A DNA stretch of 21,577 bases from Synergistaceae bacterium (lineage in GTDB: Bacteria > Synergistota > Synergistia > Synergistales > Aminobacteriaceae): positions 1-21,577 of the forward strand of contig JAISSA010000131.1 in NCBI GenBank assembly GCA_031273365.1, given 5' to 3'. Position 1 is the first letter of the stretch. Each line of letters opens with the position of its first letter. The notes beneath the pieces are model-generated. The model was not told the DNA's origin. It saw nothing but the letters and a program-made list of their open reading frames with translations, and searched no databases. Shown here piece by piece: positions 6,782 through 14,452 of the stretch. Position numbers and translations under genes: made by a program.

Positions 6782-8494
6782 TCACTCCTCGCAGATCAGG
6801 CCCTGTTCGCTTTCGCCGTCCAGATAGACGAAGAAATTCCCCCTGTAGACGCGCACCGAAGGGTGCGCGCCGGTTTCGTACTCCCGTTTGTCCAGCCAGT
6901 CCGAGGCGTAGACGTTGTTGCTCTGCCCCGCGAAGACCGGAAGGTAGAGGATGTTGTCGGAGTCCATGTCGAGGAAGAAATGCGAACCGTAGGAGAGCTC
7001 GGGATTGAAGTTGAACTGCGGCGCGCTGAGCTCCACCAGACACCCGCAGTTGTAGATGTCGGCGTACTGAATGGGAACGCCGATGGCCGGATTCCTGCTG
7101 CCCCAGCGTCCCGGGCCGGCGAGGATGTAGCGCGTCCCCTTCAGCTTTTCGTTCAGCGTCCCCACGGCGTGGGCGGCGCCGGAGGGGTTCCACTCGTTCA
7201 GGTATTTGAGGGGCTCGACGTAGACCAGATAGGGAACGTAACGGAGCCTGCCGTTGCTGACCATCCGATCGCCCCTGAAGATGATCTTTTCGGCGGGGAC
7301 CTCGGGGACCTCCACGCGCGACATCTCCTTGAAATGGGTGAGGGGCCGCAGCTGCACCAGCCGAAAATCCTTCGTCGTCGTGTCGTACGTAAACTCCATG
7401 TCCACGGGAAGGCCGAGCTGAGTTTCCATGAGCTTGATCAGGTCGCGCACCAGATCGAAAAGATACGCCTGCCTTTTGTGGAAATCCGGGAAGGAAATCA
7501 GGGGGCGCATCCTCAGCGCGGCGGAATAAAGGCTGTAGGGAAGCAGCATTTCGCTGTCCTCGTCGTAGAATTCGATGTACTGATCCAGGTCTCTGTGGCT
7601 TTTTGAAAAAATTGAAAGCCAGTCCCTGACGAACCCGGTGCGAATTTCTCCCTCGTTCCGGTCGATGTAGTCGAAAAACTCCTGACTGGACCCCGCGATT
7701 CGCTCGGGCGAGTTCCCCGACGGGCGCAGCGAGGGGTTGGTCAGGTAGAAGCTCCGCGCCGCCCCCCTGTCGACCGCGCGGGTTCCGATGCCGAAGCAGA
7801 TGCACATCATCCCGTCCTCCTTCTGGATGCGGGGGGAGGGGCGCCGGAAGATGCGGGAAAAAATGGTTCCCGCCAGCTTTGGATAGTAGATGTGATTGCG
7901 GTCCTTCCCGATCATCGACTGGACGATGACGGCCATGGACTCGTCGCGGTGCGCCTTGCCGTGTTTGCTGCGATATTTTCGCGCGGAGGGGTTGAACATG
8001 GACGTCCATACCGCGCGGAGACATTCCTCCAGCTTCGCCATGCGCCACTCCATGTCCCGGATATTGGCGGAAAAGAACGAGTCGTACTTTCCGGCGAACG
8101 CCAGATCGACGGAATCTTCCATCATGGAGCTGGAGCGAATGACCAGAGGCGGGTTCCCGATGGGTTCAAAATCCTGCAAAATACGTCGGAGGTCGGCCTT
8201 CAGCGCCTCGGAAAACCGGGCGTTTTTCAGGCACGTCTGCACCCTGCCCCAGTTTTCCTCGTCGTACAGATCGTCCAGCCCGTTCGAGTGCAGGAAATCC
8301 TCGAAGACCTCCGTGGAGACGACGTGGGAGATCGCGGGCAGCTCCACCCTGCCGGCGAGGTCGGACTCGATCAGAAGCGTGTGCGCGTAGGCCAGTCCCT
8401 TCGCCTTTCCGCCGCATTTCCCCCTCCCCAGAAGCCAGCCGCGCTTCGCGTAATAATCCTCCGCCTCGTACGCCAGAAACTTTTCCACCGACAT
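6782..8494 (-). CDS. PEP/pyruvate-binding (PPDK N-terminal type) ATP-grasp protein lacking the phosphohistidine and PEP domains
   Basis: This 570-aa protein resembles the ATP-grasp part of pyruvate phosphate dikinase and PEP synthase. The start LLGRGKCGGKAKGLAYA (residues 21-37) is the glycine/lysine ATP loop. PPLVIRSSSMMEDSVDLAFAGKYDS (115-139) is the conserved arginine-serine block. LPVDMEF (362-368) and LVQLRPLTHF (379-388) match the domain's end. It lacks the TSH phosphohistidine swivel and the C-terminal PEP-binding barrel, so it cannot be a full dikinase. It instead has a C-terminal block with GPGRWGSRNPAIGVPIQYAD (460-479), seen in a poorly characterised group of PEP-synthase-like proteins. 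Substrate is unknown; a phosphotransferase or nucleotide-binding regulatory role is possible. The ATG at 8494 has GAGGGG about 10 bases upstream. Confidence 0.82.
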   Translation of the reverse strand: MSVEKFLAYEAEDYYAKRGWLLGRGKCGGKAKGLAYAHTLLIESDLAGRVELPAISHVVSTEVFEDFLHSNGLDDLYDEENWGRVQTCLKNARFSEALKADLRRILQDFEPIGNPPLVIRSSSMMEDSVDLAFAGKYDSFFSANIRDMEWRMAKLEECLRAVWTSMFNPSARKYRSKHGKAHRDESMAVIVQSMIGKDRNHIYYPKLAGTIFSRIFRRPSPRIQKEDGMMCICFGIGTRAVDRGAARSFYLTNPSLRPSGNSPERIAGSSQEFFDYIDRNEGEIRTGFVRDWLSIFSKSHRDLDQYIEFYDEDSEMLLPYSLYSAALRMRPLISFPDFHKRQAYLFDLVRDLIKLMETQLGLPVDMEFTYDTTTKDFRLVQLRPLTHFKEMSRVEVPEVPAEKIIFRGDRMVSNGRLRYVPYLVYVEPLKYLNEWNPSGAAHAVGTLNEKLKGTRYILAGPGRWGSRNPAIGVPIQYADIYNCGCLVELSAPQFNFNPELSYGSHFFLDMDSDNILYLPVFAGQSNNVYASDWLDKREYETGAHPSVRVYRGNFFVYLDGESEQGLICEE

Positions 8495-8530
8495 GCCATC
8501 AAATCCCCTCGTCCGGATGCGAAATATATT

Positions 8531-8579
8531 GTTCAGGGGAGCGGGCTTTGCTTGCCCCCCTGGGCCTGAACGTTTGCCG
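8531..8579 (+). repeat. Dispersed repeat, GAGCCTGAACG family, copy C
   Basis: This copy holds a GGGC/GCCC-centred hairpin (8533-8560) then CCCCCCTGGGCCTGAACGTTTG. It lies in the leader of the PEP/pyruvate-binding gene. A partial inverted copy of GGCCTGAACG occurs at 8631-8640, so the terminator at 8581-8616 sits between inverted arms. Confidence 0.65.
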
Positions 8580-8580
8580 G

Positions 8581-8616
8581 AAACATAATAAAGACCCCCG
8601 ACGTCTGTCAGGGGTC
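8581..8616 (-). terminator. Rho-independent terminator after the 304-aa gene
   Basis: On the minus strand, GACCCCTGAC and GTCGGGGGTC pair (10 bp, one mismatch) around a 4-base loop and are followed by TTTATTATGTTT. It lies about 60 bases past the stop of the gene at 8678-9592 and before the start of the next gene, so it should separate the two transcripts. Confidence 0.7.
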
Positions 8617-8677
8617 CGCGTTCTCAGACCCGTTCAGGCCCTGAAGACAAATCAGGCGCTTCACAGCCATGTACGAT

Positions 8678-9592
8678 TCAGCGCGTCGACAGAACGCTTC
8701 CGAAGTCCGTGGACGCGTAACGGGCGCGCTCGGCGACGGCGTGCACCGCGTCGCAGTATCCCCAGGCCGAGATCACGAGGTCGCGGATGGAAAGCTTTCG
8801 CCGCTCCCGCAGTTCGTTCCAGAGAGGCGCGGGCAGAAAAACCCATACGCGAAAGGCCGCGGTTCCCGCACCGCCAAAATCCGACAGCACCAGATAGCCT
8901 GCCTTGCTGAAGAGGACCACGGGCATCGCGCTCTGCGAAACCATGCGCTGCAGGTCGTCCACGGAGAAGGAGAGCGACTCGAGTTCGGACAGTTCTCTGG
9001 CGCCGGGCAGGGGCGTCAGGGAAAACCACACCCTTGGGGAGTGAGTGGCGCTGTCGAAAAGCTCCGACGCCGTTCTCAGCCACGTTTTGATGCGGGCGAT
9101 CGCCTCGAATTCTCCGCGAAAAAGGGCAAACCTCACGGCCCAGTAGGTCATGTGCAAAATGCCGTCTTTTTCCATCTGCAGCATGAACGCCGGTTCGTTC
9201 TGCACCAGCGCGTCATCCCTGAATATCGGATGATCCTTCATGATGCCGCGAAGAATCAGGACCGTGGGCAGATGTTCCCCCGGCGGCGGCATCTGACCGA
9301 GGAGAACGCTCCGCACCTGCGCCACCACGCTGACGGAGAGCACAACATGGGTGGAATCGTCAAGAACAAGCGTCCGGGAGGTGTCTTCGTACAGAAAAAT
9401 CTCCTGAGGGTCGACGCCGGGCTTGCCCCATATCCAGCGTTCGTAGTTGCGCATGAAACCATGACCCAGAAGGTAACGATTATATGGCAATAAAAGAACA
9501 ACCCTGGGGCCGGGTATGTCCGGAATTCCATCAGGAAGAAACGCCTGCGGCAGGCCTGCGAGAGATCCGTTGGACATCAATTCGTAAAGCAA
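8678..9592 (-). CDS. Hypothetical protein, 304 aa, unrecognised
   Basis: I do not recognise this protein. It is predicted soluble: there is no signal peptide and no clear membrane span, though hydrophobic patches such as GPRVVLLLPYNRYLLG and AMPVVLFSKAGYLVLSDFGG look like core beta strands. The C-terminal half has FRVWVFLPAPLWNELRERRKLSIRDLV. The start is a TTG at 9590-9592, chosen because AGAGGAGGGG lies about 8-10 bases upstream; the first in-frame ATG is five codons later and has no site of its own. It is a long open frame with coding-like codon use (few rare codons, G/C-rich third positions), so it is very likely a real gene. It is transcribed alone, with a terminator at 8581-8616 and tandem -10 boxes upstream. 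Confidence 0.75.
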   Translation of the reverse strand: MLYELMSNGSLAGLPQAFLPDGIPDIPGPRVVLLLPYNRYLLGHGFMRNYERWIWGKPGVDPQEIFLYEDTSRTLVLDDSTHVVLSVSVVAQVRSVLLGQMPPPGEHLPTVLILRGIMKDHPIFRDDALVQNEPAFMLQMEKDGILHMTYWAVRFALFRGEFEAIARIKTWLRTASELFDSATHSPRVWFSLTPLPGARELSELESLSFSVDDLQRMVSQSAMPVVLFSKAGYLVLSDFGGAGTAAFRVWVFLPAPLWNELRERRKLSIRDLVISAWGYCDAVHAVAERARYASTDFGSVLSTR

Positions 9593-9629
9593 ACTGCTCC
9601 CCCCTCCTCTGCCTGTAAGGTTTCATCCC

Positions 9630-9655
9630 CGCGTATTATACCTGCGCGTATTATA
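9630..9655 (-). promoter_or_regulatory. Tandem -10 boxes ahead of the 304-aa gene
   Basis: The 11-mer TATAATACGCG occurs twice on the minus strand (9645-9655 and 9630-9640) with a 15-base period, giving two perfect -10 hexamers. No convincing -35 accompanies either; TTGTGG at 9671-9676 is 15 bases from the upstream one. The start sites would fall 30-45 bases before the TTG start codon. Confidence 0.5.
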
Positions 9656-9710
9656 ACCCTCCCAAGCTTACCACAATCAGGTGATAAACACACCCTTTTC
9701 TTAAATTCAA

Positions 9711-9745
9711 CGAAAAAAATTTACAGGCCCCGGGATCCCTGCCCC
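9711..9745 (-). terminator. Candidate terminator after clpB
   Basis: On the minus strand a GC-rich stretch with a short CAGG/CCTG pairing ends in AAATTTTTTTCG, a clear T-tract 40-55 bases beyond the clpB stop. The stem is weak by eye, so the call rests mainly on the T-run and position. Confidence 0.4.
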
Positions 9746-9766
9746 CCTGAGCCTGAACGTTTACGA
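9741..9766 (+). repeat. Dispersed repeat, GAGCCTGAACG family, copy D
   Basis: CCCCCCTGAGCCTGAACGTTTAC lies immediately after the clpB stop codon. It matches copy A (4663-4684) and, inverted, copy B (6380-6401). Confidence 0.7.
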
Positions 9767-9770
9767 ACAG

Positions 9771-12407
9771 TCACGCGACCTCGAAAAACAGCGCGCCGTC
9801 TTTGACGACGGCGGTCACGCGCGCCCCGTCTCCGATACTCCTGGAGATCAGGCTGCGGGCGAGTTTCGTCTCGACGTTGTGCACAATATAGCGCTTCAGC
9901 GGGCGCGCGCCGTAGACGGGATCGTATCCGGCGTCGGCGATGAAATCCACCGCCCCGTCGCTGAAATGCAGCGTGATCTGTCGGTCGGTCAGGCGGGAAG
10001 AGAGCCCATCCAGAAGCAGCCGGACGATGTCGCGGATTTCTTCCCTGCGGAGCGGTCTGAAAAGCACGACGTCGTCCACGCGGTTCAGGAACTCCGGTCT
10101 GAACGACGAACGCAGGTCCTCGAAGACGCTCTTTCGCGCCGATTCCCGAATTTGACCGTCCTCCGTGATGCCGTCCAGAAGGGTCATGGCCCCGATGTTG
10201 CTGGTCATGATGATGACCGTGTTTTTGAAGTCCACGACGTGTCCGTGGCTGTCCGTGATGCGTCCGTCGTCCAAAATCTGCAACAGAATATTGAAGACGT
10301 CGGGGTGAGCCTTTTCAATTTCGTCGAAGAGGATCACCGAATAGGGCCGACGCCGCACCGCTTCGGTGAGCTGTCCCCCCTCCTCGTAGCCGACGTAGCC
10401 GGGAGGCGCGCCGACGAGGCGCGAGACCGCGTGTTTTTCCATGTACTCCGACATGTCGATGCGGACCAGGTTGTCCTCGCTGTCGAACAGCGCCTCGGCC
10501 AGGGTCTTCGCCAGCTCGGTCTTTCCCACCCCGGTCGGCCCGAGAAAGATGAAGGACCCTATGGGACGCCGGGGGTCCCTGATGCCGCTGCGCGCGCGGA
10601 GCACCGCGTCGGCCACGAGCCCGACCGCCTCGTCCTGACCGACGACGCGCCGGTGCAGTATCTCGTCGAGCTTCAGCAATTTCTCGCGCTCGCCCTCGAC
10701 CAGCCGCGCCACGGGAATCCCCGTCCATCGGCTGACGATGTCCGCGATCTCGCCCTCGGCGACCTCCTCGCGCAGCAGGCTGTTCTGCCCGTCCCGTTTC
10801 GCTATCGCGTCCTCTCCCGCCTGCAGGTCCTGCTGCAGTTGCCGAAGCTTGCCGTAGCGCAGCTCGGCGACCCTGTTCAGGTCGTACTCCTGCTCCGCCT
10901 TTTCGATCTGCGCCCTGACCTCGTCGATGCGGCTCCGCAGCTCGCGTATGCCCGCTATGGAGTTCTTTTCCGACTCGTACTGGGCGCGAAGGGCGTCCGA
11001 TTCCGTCCGTGCCTCCTGCAGCTCCTTTTGCAGGGTCTTCAGCCGTTCCTCCGAGACGGAGTCCGTGCGGTCGTCGCTCGTTTCGCGATTCAGCGCGGCT
11101 TCCTCGATTTCGAGCTGCATCACGCGCCTCGTCGCCGCGTCCAGCTCCGAGGGCAGGGAGTCGATCTCCGTCCGGATCATGGCGCAGGCCTCGTCCACGA
11201 GGTCGATGGCCTTATCCGGCAGAAAGCGGTCGGAGATGTAGCGATTGGAGAGCGTCGCCGCCGCGACGAGCGCGTTGTCCCGGATTCGGACGCCATGATG
11301 AATCTGCAGCTTTTCCCGGATGCCCCGCAGAATGGAGATCGTGTCCTCCACGTTCGGCTGTTCCACCTGCACGGGCTGGAAGCGCCGCGCCAGCGCCGCG
11401 TCTTTTTCGATGTATTTACGGTACTCGTCCACCGTCGTCGCGCCGATGCAGTGCAGCTCGCCCCGCGCCAGCATGGGCTTGAGCATGTTGCCCGCGTCGA
11501 CCGCGCCCTCGGCGGCCCCGGCGCCCACGATCGTGTGCAGTTCGTCGATAAAGAGGACGATGCGTCCGTCGCTCTGTTTGATCTCGTTCAGAACCGCCCT
11601 GAGACGTTCCTCGAACTCGCCGCGAAACTTCGCGCCCGCGACCAGCGAGCCCATATCGAGGGCGAAGACCGTGCGGTTCTTCAGGCCCTCGGGAACGTCG
11701 CCCCGGACGATGCGCTGGGCGAGCCCCTCGACGATGGCCGTTTTGCCCACGCCCGGGTCCCCGATCAGGACGGGGTTGTTTTTCGTCTTTCGGCTCAGGA
11801 TGCGGATAACGCGCCTCACCTCTTCGTCTCGCCCGATGACGGGGTCCAGCTTTCCATCCCGGGCCATCGCCACGAGGTCGCGCCCGTATTTCTCCAGCGC
11901 CTCGTAGGTCGCCTCGGGGTCGGCGCTCTGCACCCTCTGGGAGCCGCGCACCTCGGTCAGCGCCTTCAGAAACCGCTCGGAGGTCAGCCCCAGGCGCTTC
12001 AGGATCCTTCCCAGGTTCGTGCCCGCCCGGTCCATGAGCGACCCCTCGTCGAGCATCACCATGAAGAGGTGCTCGACGGAGACGTACTCGTCCTTCAGGG
12101 CCTTCGCCTTTTCCCCGGCCTTCACCAGAAGGTTGTTCAGGCGCTGAGTCACGTAAACCTTCCCCGCCTCCACCCCGCCCCCCGTCACCTTCGGTTTTCT
12201 CGCGACCTCGTCCGTGACGAGCCGAAGCAGCACGTCCGGCTCGACGTCCATGCGGCGCAGCATACGCGGGACAAGCCCTTCCCCGTCCCTCAGCAAAGCC
12301 ATCAGCAGATGCTCGACGTCCACCTCCTGGTTTTTGTACGATACGGCGATGTTCTGTCCCTCGGCCACCGCTTCCTGGCTCTTTCGCGTCAATTTATTGA
12401 AATCCAT
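9771..12407 (-). CDS. clpB: ClpB ATP-dependent protein disaggregase
   Basis: ClpB is a cytoplasmic AAA+ hexamer that threads and rescues aggregated proteins together with DnaK. The protein of about 878 aa has the full layout: two Clp-N repeats (residues ~1-150), a first ATPase domain with Walker A GDPGVGKT at 216-223 and Walker B VLFIDELHT, the long coiled-coil M domain (about 410-525), a second ATPase domain with GPTGVGKT and VILFDEIEKAHPDVFN, and a C-terminal D2-small domain. The M domain and the lack of a ClpP-binding tripeptide loop separate it from ClpA/ClpC. I chose the ATG at 12405-12407 (MDFNKLTRKSQEA), which has GGAGG 7 bases upstream. An in-frame ATG 13 codons earlier lies inside the predicted operator and is not used. 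A CtsR-like operator sits in front. Confidence 0.98.
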   Translation of the reverse strand: MDFNKLTRKSQEAVAEGQNIAVSYKNQEVDVEHLLMALLRDGEGLVPRMLRRMDVEPDVLLRLVTDEVARKPKVTGGGVEAGKVYVTQRLNNLLVKAGEKAKALKDEYVSVEHLFMVMLDEGSLMDRAGTNLGRILKRLGLTSERFLKALTEVRGSQRVQSADPEATYEALEKYGRDLVAMARDGKLDPVIGRDEEVRRVIRILSRKTKNNPVLIGDPGVGKTAIVEGLAQRIVRGDVPEGLKNRTVFALDMGSLVAGAKFRGEFEERLRAVLNEIKQSDGRIVLFIDELHTIVGAGAAEGAVDAGNMLKPMLARGELHCIGATTVDEYRKYIEKDAALARRFQPVQVEQPNVEDTISILRGIREKLQIHHGVRIRDNALVAAATLSNRYISDRFLPDKAIDLVDEACAMIRTEIDSLPSELDAATRRVMQLEIEEAALNRETSDDRTDSVSEERLKTLQKELQEARTESDALRAQYESEKNSIAGIRELRSRIDEVRAQIEKAEQEYDLNRVAELRYGKLRQLQQDLQAGEDAIAKRDGQNSLLREEVAEGEIADIVSRWTGIPVARLVEGEREKLLKLDEILHRRVVGQDEAVGLVADAVLRARSGIRDPRRPIGSFIFLGPTGVGKTELAKTLAEALFDSEDNLVRIDMSEYMEKHAVSRLVGAPPGYVGYEEGGQLTEAVRRRPYSVILFDEIEKAHPDVFNILLQILDDGRITDSHGHVVDFKNTVIIMTSNIGAMTLLDGITEDGQIRESARKSVFEDLRSSFRPEFLNRVDDVVLFRPLRREEIRDIVRLLLDGLSSRLTDRQITLHFSDGAVDFIADAGYDPVYGARPLKRYIVHNVETKLARSLISRSIGDGARVTAVVKDGALFFEVA

Positions 12408-12427
12408 GACATAACCTCCGAATTTTA

Positions 12428-12444
12428 TTTGACCAATGATGACC
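12428..12444 (-). promoter_or_regulatory. CtsR-like heptad operator of clpB
   Basis: The minus strand reads GGTCATC-ATT-GGTCAAA, two direct heptads with a 3-base spacer. The CtsR consensus is a direct repeat of A/GGTCAAA with a 3-base spacer; the second heptad matches 7 of 7 and the first 5 of 7. It begins just after the -10 box, over the expected start site, where CtsR operators commonly lie. clpB is a classic CtsR target. No CIRCE (HrcA) element is present. Confidence 0.6.
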
Positions 12445-12445
12445 A

Positions 12446-12451
12446 ATTATA
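12446..12451 (-). promoter_or_regulatory. clpB: -10 box of the clpB promoter
   Basis: There is a perfect TATAAT on the minus strand, about 39 bases before the clpB start codon. No good -35 hexamer is found at 16-18 bases upstream. The divergent gene's candidate -10 box lies about 35 bases away. Confidence 0.55.
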
Positions 12452-12486
12452 GAGACTCGCGTAAAAGCGTAATCCGTTTTTTGTCG

Positions 12487-12492
12487 TATAAT
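12487..12492 (+). promoter_or_regulatory. Candidate -10 box of the glycan operon
   Basis: There is a perfect TATAAT on the plus strand, 80 bases before the TTG start of the aminotransferase gene. No convincing -35 box lies upstream, so this is tentative. It is back-to-back with the clpB promoter. Confidence 0.4.
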
Positions 12493-12571
12493 AAATTCAC
12501 GGCTGAAATTTCGGAAGGGCCTAAACAGGAAGCACAATACATAGTAAATAAAAAAGAAGAGGGAATCGGAG

Positions 12572-13780
12572 TTGGACAAAAGAATATATCTGTCCCCGCC
12601 CCATATGAGCGGCGATGAAATGAGGATGATCAAGGAGGCCTTCGCCACGAACTGGATCGCGCCTCTGGGGCCCCATGTTGACGCGTTCGAGCGGGAAACG
12701 GCAGAATTTGCGGGCGTCAGAGGCGCGCTGGCTCTCGCCTCCGGAACGGCCGCCCTGCACCTGGCGGGGGAGTTGCTGAACGTCGGTCGGGGCGACCTCG
12801 TTTTTTGTTCTTCACTGACCTTTGCCGCAACCATTGCGCCATTTTATCATAAGGGAGCGGAGTGCGTCTTCATCGACGCGGAGCCCGGGTCCTGGAACAT
12901 GAGCCCCCAGGCGCTCGAGGCGGCTTTCGACGACTGTGCCCGCAGGGGTGAAAGGCCGAGGGCCGTGATCATCGTCAACCTGTACGGGCAGAGCTGCGAC
13001 ATGGACCCGATAACGGCGCTCTGCGCCCGGCACGACGTTCCCATCATCGAGGACGCCGCGGAGTCCCTGGGGGCGAGTTATAAAGGTAAACCGACGGGAA
13101 TGTTCGGAAAATTTTCGATCTTCTCCTACAACGGCAACAAGATCATCACGACCTCGGGCGGGGGCATGTTGCTTTCCGACGACCTCGAGGCCATCGCCCG
13201 CGCGCGATTTCTCTCGACTCAGGCGCGCGACCCCGTCCCCTGGTACCAGCACTCCATGCTGGGCTGGAACTACCGCATGAGCAACGTGCTCGCCGGGATA
13301 GGCCGGGGACAGATGCGGCACCTGGACGAGCGGGTGGCGGCGCGTCGGCGCATTTTCGACCGCTACGTCGAGGAGCTGGGAAACCTGGAGGAAGTCGACT
13401 TCATGCCCGAGCCTCAATGGAGCGTTTCCAACCGCTGGCTGACGGCCCTGACCCTGAGAAAAACGAGGCCCGGATCGCCGCCTCTCACATCGCCGTCCTC
13501 CATATCGCCGTCCTTCATATCACCGTTCGCCATATCACCGCTCTCTGTCCTCGATCACCTGGCCGACCTCAACATCGAGGGCCGTATGGTCTGGAAGCCC
13601 ATGCACCTGCAGCCCGTGTTCGAAAACGCGCGTTACTATCCCCACGAGGAGGGGCGGGATGTAAGCGCCGACCTTTTCCAGCACGGCCTGTGCCTGCCCT
13701 CGGGCTCGGGGATGACGGAGCGGCAGCAGACGCGCGTGATCGAGGCGCTAAAAGAGATGTTCGTCAAAAAGAGGCGTTAA
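12572..13780 (+). CDS. pglE: PglE-like aminotransferase (DegT/DnrJ/EryC1/StrS family)
   Basis: This PLP enzyme transfers an amino group to C4 of a UDP-4-keto-6-deoxy-HexNAc, giving the UDP-4-amino sugar used for bacillosamine-type glycans. The 402-aa protein starts KRIYLSPPHMSGDEMRMIKE, the characteristic PglE-group opening. It has TNWIAPLGPHVDAFE, an EDAAESLGASYKG pocket, FSYNGNKIITTSGGG with Lys190 as the PLP lysine, and WKPMHLQPVF near the end. The start is TTG at 12572, just before the conserved opening; GAAGAGGG lies about 10 bases upstream and no in-frame ATG serves. Residues ~306-326 carry an unusual SPSSI/SPSFI/SPFAI/SPLSV repeat (see 13489-13548), inserted in what is normally a short linker before the IEGR-WKPMH strand. 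It heads an operon; pglC starts immediately after its stop. Confidence 0.9.
   Translation: MDKRIYLSPPHMSGDEMRMIKEAFATNWIAPLGPHVDAFERETAEFAGVRGALALASGTAALHLAGELLNVGRGDLVFCSSLTFAATIAPFYHKGAECVFIDAEPGSWNMSPQALEAAFDDCARRGERPRAVIIVNLYGQSCDMDPITALCARHDVPIIEDAAESLGASYKGKPTGMFGKFSIFSYNGNKIITTSGGGMLLSDDLEAIARARFLSTQARDPVPWYQHSMLGWNYRMSNVLAGIGRGQMRHLDERVAARRRIFDRYVEELGNLEEVDFMPEPQWSVSNRWLTALTLRKTRPGSPPLTSPSSISPSFISPFAISPLSVLDHLADLNIEGRMVWKPMHLQPVFENARYYPHEEGRDVSADLFQHGLCLPSGSGMTERQQTRVIEALKEMFVKKRR
13489..13548 (+). repeat. 15-bp minisatellite within pglE
   Basis: Four tandem 15-base units begin ATCGCCGTCCTCCAT; the second differs by one base, the third by several, and the fourth is the most diverged. 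In frame they encode four 5-residue units (SPSSI, SPSFI, SPFAI, SPLSV). Copy number changes would preserve the reading frame. Confidence 0.85.
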
Positions 13781-14452
13781 ATGAATGAGGCGACGGGTGT
13801 TGGGCCGGAGCCTCCGTGGTTTTGGCTTAAACGGCTTTTCGATGTTTTGGGGGCGGTGGGGGGTCTGACCGTGCTTTCTCCTCTGTTTCTGCTTCTGGCG
13901 GTTCTGGTCCGCCGGCGCATGGGTCCGCCGGCGCTCTTCAGGCAGCGGCGCGCGGGTCTGCTGGGGAAACCGTTTATGCTTTACAAGTTCCGCACGATGA
14001 ACGACGAGCGTGATGAGCGCGGGGAGCTGCTGCCCGATGGGGAGCGCCTCACGGAGTTCGGAAAATTCCTGCGCCGCACCAGTCTGGACGAGCTGCCGCA
14101 GCTCTGGAACGTCCTGAAGGGCGACATGAGCCTTGTGGGGCCGCGTCCGCTTCTGCCCGACTACGTGCCGCTTTACGACGGGACGCAGCGCAGGCGGCTG
14201 AACGTCCGCCCCGGCATCACGGGCTGGGCGCAGATCAACGGCCGTAACGCCATAGGCTGGGATGAAAAATTCGCGCTGGACGTCTGGTACGTGGAACATT
14301 ACAGTTTTGGGCTCGACATCAGGATTTTGCTGCTGACGCTCGTGAAAATCCTGAAGCGAGAGGGCATCTCCGCCGCCGGCGAGGCGACGATGCCGCGTTT
14401 TAAGGGAAGCAATGCAAAAAAAGATAAAGATAACGAAGAAGAGAAAAAATAA
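13781..14452 (+). CDS. pglC: PglC-like monotopic phosphoglycosyl transferase
   Basis: This enzyme transfers a phospho-sugar from a UDP-amino-sugar to undecaprenyl phosphate, the first membrane step of lipid-linked glycan assembly. The 223-aa length matches the small single-domain form. It has one reentrant hydrophobic helix near residues 21-47 (KRLFDVLGAVGGLTVLSPLF), FRQRRAGLLGKPFMLYKFRTM, the catalytic Asp-Glu pair D103-E104 in TSLDELPQLWNVLKGDMSLVG, then PRPLLPDY and RPGITGWAQINGRNAI. The lysine/glutamate-rich tail is variable. The ATG abuts the upstream stop, which indicates tight coupling with the aminotransferase. Its likely substrate is the product of this cluster, a UDP-diamino-trideoxyhexose derivative; that is inferred from context. 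Confidence 0.93.
   Translation: MNEATGVGPEPPWFWLKRLFDVLGAVGGLTVLSPLFLLLAVLVRRRMGPPALFRQRRAGLLGKPFMLYKFRTMNDERDERGELLPDGERLTEFGKFLRRTSLDELPQLWNVLKGDMSLVGPRPLLPDYVPLYDGTQRRRLNVRPGITGWAQINGRNAIGWDEKFALDVWYVEHYSFGLDIRILLLTLVKILKREGISAAGEATMPRFKGSNAKKDKDNEEEKK

Noticed and set aside
12408..12446. 13-residue N-terminal extension of ClpB from an upstream ATG
   Set aside because: It covers the predicted start site, operator and ribosome site; MDFNKLTRKSQEA is the normal ClpB beginning.
9879..12452. 857-codon open frame on the plus strand opposite clpB
   Set aside because: It is antisense to the complete, motif-perfect clpB gene. The open frame follows from high-GC codon bias, and its translation is rich in Arg, His, Asp and Val with no recognisable motif.
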